Origin: an uncultured Selenomonadales bacterium
GTDB lineage: Bacteria; Bacillota; Negativicutes; Selenomonadales; Selenomonadaceae
Assembly (NCBI GenBank): GCA_947167555.1
Contig: CAMVIO010000147.1
Span: forward strand, 1 to 5,430
Direction of reading: 5' to 3'
Length of the DNA stretch: 5,430 nt
In this document: positions 1-5,430 of the stretch, piece after piece
How positions within the stretch are numbered: the first letter of the stretch is position 1
Layout of the letters: each line of letters starts with the position of its first letter
Notes under the pieces: generated by a model
What the model was told of the DNA's origin: nothing
Seen by the model: the letters and a program-made list of their open reading frames with translations, nothing else
Databases searched by the model: none
Translations under genes and position numbers: made by a program

Positions 1-947
1 TAATCCGCCGACGCCATAGCCGCCATCATATACCCGGCCTGCGCGATGGACGAGTACGCAAGCATCCGCTTGACATCCGTCTGCTTCATCGCCATGATAT
101 TGCCGCCGATCATCGAGAGCGCGGAGGCCACCGCAAGCAACGTCATCCAATAGGTGCCGAGAATCGGGAACGCCACATAGAGCACGCGCATGAAGACCGC
201 AAGCCCCGCCGCCTTCGAGCTCATCGCCAGAAGCGCGGTAATCGGCGTCGGCGCTCCCTGATAGACATCGGGCGCCCACATGTGGAACGGAATCGCGGAG
301 AGCTTGAAGAAGAAGCCCGCCATGATCAGCACGACCCCCGCAAGTCCCGCGGCATAGAAAAGATGAATATTGCGGCAGATGGTCAGAAAATCAAGACTCC
401 CCGTCGCGCCGTAAATCAGGCTGACGCCGTACAGCATGACCGCCGTGGAGCCGGAACCGACAATCAGGTACTTGACCGCCGCCTCGCTGGACACCGCTTT
501 GTCCAAACGGAAACCGACGAGGATATAAAACGAGATTGTCATCAGCTCAAGACCGACAAAAAGCGTGATAAAGTCATTGGCCGAAGCCATCACACACATT
601 CCGAGCAGCGCGGACAGGAGCAGCGAGTAAAACTCACCGCGATACCGAATGAACTTATGCGCGTACTCCAGCGAGAACAGTACCACGAAAATCATGCCGA
701 GAACGAAAAGCTGCTTGAAGAACAGCGAATAATTGTCGGCAATGAAAAGCCCCAGATAAAATGTCTCGCTCGGCGAAAGATGGTACTGCCCCAGCGAAAA
801 GACGAACACAGAAACGAGCCCGACGACTGTGATGATCGCCACAGGCCGCCTGTCCGATTCCTTCGGCAGCGTAAGGTCTACGAGAAGCGTCAGCAGCACC
901 AGGACGGTAATCGCGATTTCAATGCTGATTGCCCAAAAATCCATCAT
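1..947 (-). CDS. nuoN: NADH-quinone oxidoreductase subunit N (NuoN), N-terminal 315 residues, cut by the window edge
   Basis: NuoN is one of the three antiporter-like membrane subunits of complex I and is thought to translocate protons across the cytoplasmic membrane. I translated 315 codons without a stop; the gene leaves the window at base 1, and E. coli NuoN has about 485 residues, so roughly a third is missing. Signatures seen: GLELM with the TM5 glutamate at E134, FFFKLSAIPFHMWAPD with the TM7 lysine at K215, AMSSKAAG with the TM8 lysine at K245, and KRMLAYSSIAQAGYMM near the cut end. These match E. coli E133, K217 and K247. The TM10 motif has Gln303 where E. coli has His. The TM12 lysine lies outside the window. 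The start is the ATG at 947-945, overlapping the nuoM stop as TGATG, with GGGAGGTG 7 nt upstream; a second ATG follows at once (944-942). Identity is secure. Confidence 0.97.
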   Translation of the reverse strand, partial: MMDFWAISIEIAITVLVLLTLLVDLTLPKESDRRPVAIITVVGLVSVFVFSLGQYHLSPSETFYLGLFIADNYSLFFKQLFVLGMIFVVLFSLEYAHKFIRYRGEFYSLLLSALLGMCVMASANDFITLFVGLELMTISFYILVGFRLDKAVSSEAAVKYLIVGSGSTAVMLYGVSLIYGATGSLDFLTICRNIHLFYAAGLAGVVLIMAGFFFKLSAIPFHMWAPDVYQGAPTPITALLAMSSKAAGLAVFMRVLYVAFPILGTYWMTLLAVASALSMIGGNIMAMKQTDVKRMLAYSSIAQAGYMMAAMASAD

Positions 948-2476
948 CACCGAACACCTCCCATCAGCGTAGGCGCGTTGGCGATCTGTTCAAAGACCGG
1001 CGCCAGCGGCTCGATGCCGCAATTGATGACGTTCATCAAAAGGCCGGGGAACAAGCCGAAGCCGACGATGAAAACGCCGAGCACCAAGAGCGGCACCATC
1101 GACGCGCCCTGCTCGTCGGGCACGTCGGCATATTTCTCGTCTGCGGGTCCGAACAGCAGCGTCGCCAAAAGCCGCAAAACATAGAGCGCGGTGAACACGA
1201 TCACGAAAATCGCGATCAGCGCCTGCACCGGATAAACGCCGAAGGTGCCGACGAAGATCGTAAATTCCGGCAGAAACTCAATCAGCCCCGGAAGCCCCAG
1301 CGACGTCATGCCCGCCAGCATGAATCCTATGGTCAGATGCGGCATATAATGCGCGAGCCCGCGCAGCTCCGGAATGCTCCGAAGATGCGTCCTTTCGTAG
1401 ATATAACCGATCTGCGAGAAGAACAGCGCGGTCATCATGCCGTGAGCCACCATGTTCGCCACCGCACCGGAGACGCTTGTCGCGTTCAGCGTCATGATGC
1501 CCAGCAGGATATAGCCCATGTGCGACACCGACGAATAGCCGATGATGTACTTGAGGTCTTTTTGCGCCATGACGACATAGGCCGCGTAAAGCACGCCCAT
1601 GACCGCCGTGGTGACAATCAGCGGCGACCAATATTTCGCGCCGACGGGCAAAAGCAGCACGCCGACCCGGATCAAGCCGTAAGCGCCAAGCTTTTTCAGA
1701 ATGCCCGCATGTATCATCGACACAGCCGTTGGCGCGGCGGCATGGCCGTCCGGCGACCAGCTGTGGAACGGGAACATCGAGAGCAGCGAGCCGAAGCCCA
1801 ACAGCAACAAAGGAAACGTGGAAATCTGGAAGCTGTCGCTGAATCGTCCCATTTCCCCGGCCAGCCGCAGCGCGTCGAAGTCGAAGGTGCGCTCTCCCGG
1901 CGGATACGCAGCCGTATAGAGCAGCACGACTCCGACAAGCATAAAGGCCGAGCCCATCAAGAGGTAAACGATGAACTTCATGCCGACAAATTCCTTCGGC
2001 AGCCGCTTCGTCGATCCCCAGACCAGCACCATGATGAACACGGGAATGACAAACAGCTCATAGGAAAGCAGGAACAGGAACAAGTCCCGCGCGATGAACG
2101 TGCCGGTGACACCGGCAATCAAGAGCAACAGCAGGATGAAAAATTCCTTCGGCCGCTTTTCCGTATTCCATGAAGTGTACACGGCGGAAATGCCGATAAC
2201 GCCCACCAAAAGCAGAAGCGGCATCGAGATACCGTCGACGCCCACCGAGTAGGAAACGCCGAGGTCTTCCACCCACGGAATTTTCTCGGCGAACTGTACG
2301 CCGCCAACCGTCGTGTCGAAACTGAAAAACGCGTAAACTGTCAGACACAGCATGAAAATTGTGGCGCCGGCCGCAACTTTGCGGATCGTTTCCCGGTCGT
2401 CCTTCGATACGAAGCAAAGCGCGAAGGCCGCGACGATAGGTGCAAGCAGAATGGAGGAAAGCAAAGGGAACCCCAT
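947..2476 (-). CDS. nuoM: NADH-quinone oxidoreductase subunit M (NuoM), full length with atypical TM7/TM8 residues
   Basis: NuoM is the middle antiporter-like subunit of complex I, expected to have 14 membrane helices and to pump protons. The 509 residues equal the E. coli length. Supporting motifs are LLSYELFVIP (TM5 glutamate E140, E. coli E144), FPFHSWSPDGHAAAPTAVSM (TM7-TM8), KYIIGYSSVSHMGY (H319), VAHGMMTALFF (H345) and PGLIEFLPEF (TM12 glutamate E404, E. coli E407). Odd points: anchored on Trp240 of HSW without gaps, the TM7 lysine essential in E. coli (K234) is Leu231 here and the nearby Pro is Ser233. TM8 keeps the lysine (K262, E. coli K265), adds K261, and has His256 where E. coli NuoM has Leu. 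The frame is intact, so this looks like a divergent NuoM clade and not a decayed gene. The start ATG at 2476-2474 overlaps the nuoL stop as TGATG behind GGGAGGTG. A multisubunit antiporter (MrpD) is unlikely given the nuo context. Confidence 0.97.
   Translation of the reverse strand: MGFPLLSSILLAPIVAAFALCFVSKDDRETIRKVAAGATIFMLCLTVYAFFSFDTTVGGVQFAEKIPWVEDLGVSYSVGVDGISMPLLLLVGVIGISAVYTSWNTEKRPKEFFILLLLLIAGVTGTFIARDLFLFLLSYELFVIPVFIMVLVWGSTKRLPKEFVGMKFIVYLLMGSAFMLVGVVLLYTAAYPPGERTFDFDALRLAGEMGRFSDSFQISTFPLLLLGFGSLLSMFPFHSWSPDGHAAAPTAVSMIHAGILKKLGAYGLIRVGVLLLPVGAKYWSPLIVTTAVMGVLYAAYVVMAQKDLKYIIGYSSVSHMGYILLGIMTLNATSVSGAVANMVAHGMMTALFFSQIGYIYERTHLRSIPELRGLAHYMPHLTIGFMLAGMTSLGLPGLIEFLPEFTIFVGTFGVYPVQALIAIFVIVFTALYVLRLLATLLFGPADEKYADVPDEQGASMVPLLVLGVFIVGFGLFPGLLMNVINCGIEPLAPVFEQIANAPTLMGGVR
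955..962 (-). promoter_or_regulatory. Shine-Dalgarno site for nuoN
   Basis: The minus strand reads GGGAGGTG, 7 nt before the ATG at 947 and 10 nt before the second ATG at 944. The spacing favours the first. In frame it encodes the Gly-Gly of the NuoM C-terminus (GGVR). Confidence 0.92.
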
Positions 2477-4374
2477 CAGAAAGCACCTCCCGTCACCGAA
2501 AGAATTTTCACCGCGTAAAACAGGCTGTACGCCACCAGCGCGATGACGCCGGTATAGAATATCGCGACATAACGCTGCGCGTCACCGTTCTGCGGCAACG
2601 CCATCACAACGCTGAGTCCCTTCGTCAGACGTCCAAGCCCATGCACGATACCGTCTACGATATGGTTATCGACCCAAAGGGCAAGCTGTCCGACCTTGTC
2701 AACCGCCAATTCACGGAAATACGCGTAAATCTCGTCGATATAATAGGCATGGAAGCTCAAATCGTAAATCACACCAAGACGCCGCGCAATCTGATACGAC
2801 GACCAGCGCTTTACGACATAAATCTGATAGGCCAGCCACATAGCGACCAGGGAAAGCACGATAGAGCTGCCAGCAATCGTCCAGTTGATCGCTTCCTCCT
2901 CACGCACACCGTAAAAAACCCAATCGCCGAAGCCCGCAAAATGCCCCCAAGCGCCGCTGATCACGGAAAGCACCGCCAGCACCACCAGCGGCCAGCGCAT
3001 GAACGCATTCGTTTCCTGCGCCGGGCAGTCGTCCCTGACCTCGCCGAAGAATGCCACGAACAGCAGCCGCGACATATAAAACGCCGTCATGAAAGCGGTG
3101 ACCGACGCCAGCAAATACAGCGGGAAGCTGACCTCGGCGGCGGCAGCGAGAATCGCGTCCTTCGAGAAGAAGCCGGCAAACGGCGGCAGTCCCGCGATGG
3201 CAAGCACGCCAATAGCCATGCACTTGAAGGTCACGGGCATCCGATGACGAAGACCGCCCATCTTGAAAATGTCCGCTTCCTCGTGCATCGCCTCGATAAC
3301 CGCACCCGCGCAAAGGAACATCAGAGCCTTGAAGAAAGCGTGAGTCATCAGGTGAAACATCGACGCCGTCAAGGAGCCGACGCCGAGCGCTAGCATCATA
3401 TAGCCGAGCTGGCTGATGGTCGAGTATGCGAGAATGCGCTTAAACGGTCGCTGAGTAATGGCAATCGACGCCGCGAAAAACGCGGTAAAGCCTCCCAACC
3501 ACGCAATCACATGCAAAACGACAGGAAGCTCCGCAAAAATGAAATAAGCGCGCCCGATCAGATAGACGCCGGCGACGACCATCGTCGCCGCGTGGATCAG
3601 CGCCGAAACGGGCGTCGGACCTTCCATGGCGTCCGGCAGCCAAACATGCAACGGGAACTGTCCCGATTTGCCGATAGGACCGATAAAGAGCAGCAGCCCG
3701 ATCACCGTCAGGAAGCTTGTGCCGGATACCCAGATATAATCCGGTACCAACGTTTTCAGCTCGATGAAATCCACCGTGCCGAAGTTGATCTGAATGAGCA
3801 GGATACCGAGCAGCATCCCGAAATCACCGATGCGCGTCGTGATGAACGCTTTTTTCGCGGCCTCCCGCGCGGATATCTTATAATAGTAAAACCCGATCAG
3901 AAGGTACGAACAGAGCCCGACGCCTTCCCAAAACACGTACATCTGCAAAAAATTCACGGAAATGACGAGGCCGAGCATCGACGCCGCAAACAGCGACAAA
4001 AACGCGAAGAACCGTCCCATGCCCGGATCGTGCTCCATGTACCCGACGGAATAGATATTGACCATAAGGGCCACCGTCGTGACCACGACAAGCATCATCG
4101 CCGTCAAGGGGTCCACCAGAGCCCCCATGCCGAGCTCCATCCCGCCGATGCGCGCCCAGACCGTCTTCATTACGAAGGGTTCCGCCATGACAATCCGGTT
4201 CGTCAGCACCGCGCCGACAACGCCAAGCGAGAGCAGGAAGCTCGCACCGATGGCCGTAATGCCGATGATCGCCGACGTCTTCTTGTCCTGCCGCGTCCCC
4301 AGCCCGATGACGAGGAACGACAGCGCCGGAAGGAGCGGAATCAGCCACGTGTGATGCAGCGCAAAATCAAACAT
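2476..4374 (-). CDS. nuoL: NADH-quinone oxidoreductase subunit L (NuoL)
   Basis: NuoL is the distal antiporter-like subunit of complex I, with a long lateral helix lying along NuoM and NuoN. The protein has 632 residues (E. coli 613). An N-terminal antiporter domain (about residues 70-120) precedes the main antiporter domain (about 135-430). Family residues all appear: E150 in FWEGVGLCSYLLIG (E. coli E144), D184 in TRIGDFGM (D178), K236 in GPIGKSGQFPLHVWLPDAM (K229), H261 in SALIHAATMV (H254), H345 and K349 in MTHAFFKALMFL (H338, K342), and K405 in FFSKDAIL (K399). Residues around 540-600, including YYIDEIYAYF and LPQNGDAQRY, match the lateral-helix region, and a final hydrophobic helix follows (about 602-624). 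The start ATG at 4374-4372 sits 15 nt after the nuoK stop, behind a perfect TAAGGAGG. Nothing suggests loss of function. Confidence 0.98.
   Translation of the reverse strand: MFDFALHHTWLIPLLPALSFLVIGLGTRQDKKTSAIIGITAIGASFLLSLGVVGAVLTNRIVMAEPFVMKTVWARIGGMELGMGALVDPLTAMMLVVVTTVALMVNIYSVGYMEHDPGMGRFFAFLSLFAASMLGLVISVNFLQMYVFWEGVGLCSYLLIGFYYYKISAREAAKKAFITTRIGDFGMLLGILLIQINFGTVDFIELKTLVPDYIWVSGTSFLTVIGLLLFIGPIGKSGQFPLHVWLPDAMEGPTPVSALIHAATMVVAGVYLIGRAYFIFAELPVVLHVIAWLGGFTAFFAASIAITQRPFKRILAYSTISQLGYMMLALGVGSLTASMFHLMTHAFFKALMFLCAGAVIEAMHEEADIFKMGGLRHRMPVTFKCMAIGVLAIAGLPPFAGFFSKDAILAAAAEVSFPLYLLASVTAFMTAFYMSRLLFVAFFGEVRDDCPAQETNAFMRWPLVVLAVLSVISGAWGHFAGFGDWVFYGVREEEAINWTIAGSSIVLSLVAMWLAYQIYVVKRWSSYQIARRLGVIYDLSFHAYYIDEIYAYFRELAVDKVGQLALWVDNHIVDGIVHGLGRLTKGLSVVMALPQNGDAQRYVAIFYTGVIALVAYSLFYAVKILSVTGGAF
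2484..2491 (-). promoter_or_regulatory. Shine-Dalgarno site for nuoM
   Basis: The minus strand reads GGGAGGTG, 7 nt before the nuoM ATG at 2476, inside the end of nuoL. In frame it encodes the Gly-Gly of the NuoL C-terminus (GGAF). Confidence 0.92.
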
Positions 4375-4384
4375 CCGAAAGCTC

Positions 4385-4392
4385 CCTCCTTA
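4385..4392 (-). promoter_or_regulatory. Strong Shine-Dalgarno site for nuoL
   Basis: The minus strand reads TAAGGAGG, a perfect anti-SD complement, and its TAA is the nuoK stop codon. Ten bases separate it from the nuoL ATG at 4374. It is the only gene start here that is not overlapped by the preceding gene, and it fixes the nuoL start. Confidence 0.92.
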
Positions 4393-4734
4393 CCCTTTCA
4401 TTTCCTTTAAATCGTCGACATTGACCGTGCCCCGGTCATGGTAGATGCGGAACGCAAGCGCCACGCCCACCGCGACCTCCGAAGCGGCCACCGCCACGGA
4501 AAAGATTGCCATCAATTGTCCCGTGTAATCGGGAACCGGCATATAATGGTTGAACGCCACCAGATTGATATTGACCGCGTTCAGCATCAGCTCCACGCAC
4601 ATCAGGAGCGGAATCAATCCCTTTTTCGTCAGCAAGCCGAAAAGACCGATGGCGAAAAGGATTGCCGAAAAGAGCAGGAAATGATAAAGCCCGACATGAG
4701 TCGCGAGCTGGAAGAACTCCATAAAGCTCATCAT
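4390..4734 (-). CDS. nuoK: NADH-quinone oxidoreductase subunit K (NuoK)
   Basis: NuoK is a small three-helix membrane subunit of complex I, related to MrpC, that carries two buried glutamates linking the quinone module to the antiporter-like subunits. It has 114 residues against about 100 in E. coli. Helix 1 spans about residues 16-35, helix 2 about 40-62 and helix 3 about 72-97. The signature VELMLNAVNINLVAF contains E48 (E. coli E36), and SVAVAASEVAVGVALA contains E86 (E. coli E72). The C-terminal VNVDDLKEMKG is typical of the family. The ATG at 4734-4732 overlaps the nuoJ stop as ATGA; a second ATG follows directly and a third at codon 5. Only a weak AAGGGGG precedes the first ATG, so translation is probably coupled to nuoJ. 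The roughly 12 extra N-terminal residues could shrink slightly with a later start, but no better SD precedes those ATGs. Confidence 0.97.
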   Translation of the reverse strand: MMSFMEFFQLATHVGLYHFLLFSAILFAIGLFGLLTKKGLIPLLMCVELMLNAVNINLVAFNHYMPVPDYTGQLMAIFSVAVAASEVAVGVALAFRIYHDRGTVNVDDLKEMKG

Positions 4735-5309
4735 GATTCGTCCGCCCCCTTCGCCAAGACGATGGCCCCGATCATCGCCATCAGGAGCAGCACCGCCGCC
4801 ACCTCAAAGGGCAGCACATAATGCGTCAGCATCAAGTCGGCCAACCCCGGAGCGGCGTCGCCAAGCGACTGCGGCGCCGGACGGAACGGCGAAAGCACTG
4901 CCACCGCAGCCATGCCCAAAAGGAACAGCCCGGTCACAGCGGCCGCGGCAGCGTGCCGGAACAAACCGCGGGACGGGTTCGAATGCGCCATGTCGTCGCG
5001 CCGCGTCAGCATGATGGCCATAACAATCAGCACGGCCACCGCGCCGCCGTACACGAGTATCTGGACTGCGCCCATAAAAGCCGCACCGATGGAAAGATAC
5101 AGACAAGCGACACAGATAAAGGTCGCCGTCAAAGACAGCGCGCTGTGAACGACGTTCCGAAAGAAAATGACGCCGCAGGCGAACAGCAGCGCGAGGCCCG
5201 CGAACAGGAAGAACACGCCCGCTTCGATCAGGCTCGCGACATCGTATTCACCCGCCAGCGAGAGCGCCCAAGCGACCAGTCCATGCACTTGCTCCAAAAC
5301 CGCGTCCAT
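4731..5309 (-). CDS. nuoJ: NADH-quinone oxidoreductase subunit J (NuoJ)
   Basis: NuoJ is a five-helix membrane subunit at the heel of complex I, next to NuoK; its third helix helps pass the conformational or charge signal from the quinone site to the proton channels. The protein has 192 residues (E. coli 184). Family signatures are FFRNVVHSALSL at about 49-60, QILVYGGAVAVLIVMAIML at 83-101 (Y87 matches the conserved TM3 tyrosine, E. coli Y59) and YVLPFEVAAVLLLMAMIGAI at 164-183. About 25-30 residues precede the first canonical helix, a longer N-terminus than usual. The ATG at 5309-5307 overlaps the upstream stop as TGATG and has GGGAGGTG 7 nt upstream, and no internal Met lies before helix 1, so this start is well supported. 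The 3' end overlaps nuoK by 4 nt. Confidence 0.96.
   Translation of the reverse strand: MDAVLEQVHGLVAWALSLAGEYDVASLIEAGVFFLFAGLALLFACGVIFFRNVVHSALSLTATFICVACLYLSIGAAFMGAVQILVYGGAVAVLIVMAIMLTRRDDMAHSNPSRGLFRHAAAAAVTGLFLLGMAAVAVLSPFRPAPQSLGDAAPGLADLMLTHYVLPFEVAAVLLLMAMIGAIVLAKGADES
4745..4751 (-). promoter_or_regulatory. Weak Shine-Dalgarno-like site for nuoK
   Basis: The minus strand reads AAGGGGG, 10 nt before the first nuoK ATG. It lacks the GGAGG core found before nuoJ, nuoL, nuoM and nuoN, so nuoK initiation probably depends mainly on ribosomes finishing nuoJ at the ATGA overlap. Confidence 0.4.
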
Positions 5310-5430
5310 CAGGCGTCACCTCCCTCGCTTTTTTGTTTTTCCGCTTCCGCTTTGGCCTTGGCTTCCGCCTCGGCCTCCGCCTTCGCCTTTTCCATCACTT
5401 CATGAAAATACGCAAGCCCCTCGGCGGTCA
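5309..5430 (-). CDS. nuoI: Probable NADH-quinone oxidoreductase subunit I (NuoI), C-terminal 39 residues only
   Basis: Only the 3' end is inside the window: 39 codons and a TGA at 5311-5309. The translation starts TAEGLAYFHEVMEKAKA, continues as alternating Ala with Glu or Lys, and ends EKQKSEGGDA. NuoI is the peripheral-arm subunit with two [4Fe-4S] clusters that passes electrons towards NuoB and quinone, but its cysteine motifs lie outside the window. The assignment therefore rests on position directly before nuoJ, as in the standard nuo order, and on the 1-nt TGATG overlap with nuoJ; the tail itself identifies no family. The highly charged, alanine-rich end should form a solvent-exposed helix. 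A different small gene between nuoI and nuoJ cannot be excluded. Confidence 0.72.
   Translation of the reverse strand, partial: TAEGLAYFHEVMEKAKAEAEAEAKAKAEAEKQKSEGGDA
5317..5324 (-). promoter_or_regulatory. Shine-Dalgarno site for nuoJ
   Basis: The minus strand reads GGGAGGTG, 7 nt before the nuoJ ATG, inside the last codons of the upstream gene. It supports the ATG at 5309 as the nuoJ start. Read in frame, GGA GGT also encodes the Gly-Gly near the end of the upstream protein. Confidence 0.9.
5336..5389 (-). repeat. Low-complexity Ala-Lys/Ala-Glu repeat in the NuoI C-terminal tail
   Basis: Eighteen codons alternate GCN with GAR or AAR almost perfectly, encoding KAKAEAEAEAKAKAEAEK. On the plus strand this reads as an imperfect tandem array of six-base units such as cttccgc-like and cctccgc-like runs. 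It lies wholly inside the reading frame. Such arrays are prone to slippage, but here a change in units of six bases keeps the frame. Confidence 0.8.

Noticed and set aside
1278..1631. Overlapping minus-strand frames inside nuoM, nuoL and nuoJ (for example 1278-1631, 2058-2486, 3878-4348, 4804-5106)
   Set aside because: They are out-of-frame shadows of the nuo genes with Arg/Gly/His-rich, non-protein-like composition and no independent start signals.
929..2173. Long plus-strand open frame (414 codons) antisense to nuoM, with others at 282-1184, 2440-3393 and 3511-4410
   Set aside because: The translations are rich in Arg, His, Gln, Glu and Asp, as expected from reading hydrophobic membrane-protein codons (central T) backwards (central A). 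They match no family I recognise, ignore gene boundaries and lie opposite highly conserved nuo genes.
1..4374. Repeated YSS/YST-x-x-x-x-GY type motifs in NuoL, NuoM and NuoN
   Set aside because: These reflect the known common ancestry of the three antiporter-like subunits and are not a recent duplication or repeat element.
2476..4374. Possibility that nuoL, nuoM and nuoN belong to an Mrp antiporter or a membrane-bound hydrogenase cluster
   Set aside because: The I-J-K-L-M-N order, the separate NuoJ and NuoK with their family signatures, and the NuoL lateral-helix region all fit complex I; no hydrogenase or Mrp-specific subunit is present.
5329..5340. T-rich run resembling a rho-independent terminator tail on the plus strand
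   Set aside because: It is the complement of AAA/CAA/GAA codons in the NuoI tail, with no GC-rich hairpin next to it and no plus-strand gene to terminate.

Overview
The whole window is the distal part of one bacterial nuo operon, encoding the membrane arm of respiratory complex I (proton-pumping NADH:quinone oxidoreductase). Every gene lies on the minus strand, so transcription runs from right to left: the last 39 codons of a probable nuoI (5309-5430), nuoJ (4731-5309), nuoK (4390-4734), nuoL (2476-4374), nuoM (947-2476) and the first 315 codons of nuoN (1-947, running off the left edge). This is the classical I-J-K-L-M-N order. The genes are packed tightly: 1-nt TGATG overlaps at I/J, L/M and M/N, a 4-nt ATGA overlap at J/K, and a 15-nt gap at K/L. 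No stretch above 15 nt is non-coding, and I see no promoter, terminator, RNA gene, mobile element or CRISPR array.

How the genes work together: NuoL, NuoM and NuoN are three related antiporter-like subunits, each expected to move protons through a Glu/Lys/His chain. NuoK and NuoJ link that chain to the quinone site, and NuoI is the two-cluster ferredoxin-like subunit that passes electrons towards quinone. NuoL, NuoK and the visible part of NuoN keep the family's key charged residues. NuoM is full length but unusual: the conserved TM7 lysine is a leucine, while TM8 has an extra His and an extra Lys.

Organism: a bacterium of moderate to fairly high GC (mid to upper 50s per cent, by eye) with strong Shine-Dalgarno sites (GGGAGGTG, TAAGGAGG). 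The SD strength and divergent NuoM would fit an anaerobic Firmicutes-type lineage, but this is a guess and the sequence does not fix the taxon.

This is an ordinary, conserved operon, and I found no undescribed system. Points worth a second look are the NuoM proton-channel substitutions, an identical ribosome-binding and stop/start module at three junctions that makes the upstream proteins end in Gly-Gly-X-X, a charged Ala/Lys/Glu tail on NuoI, and N-terminal extensions on NuoJ and NuoK.
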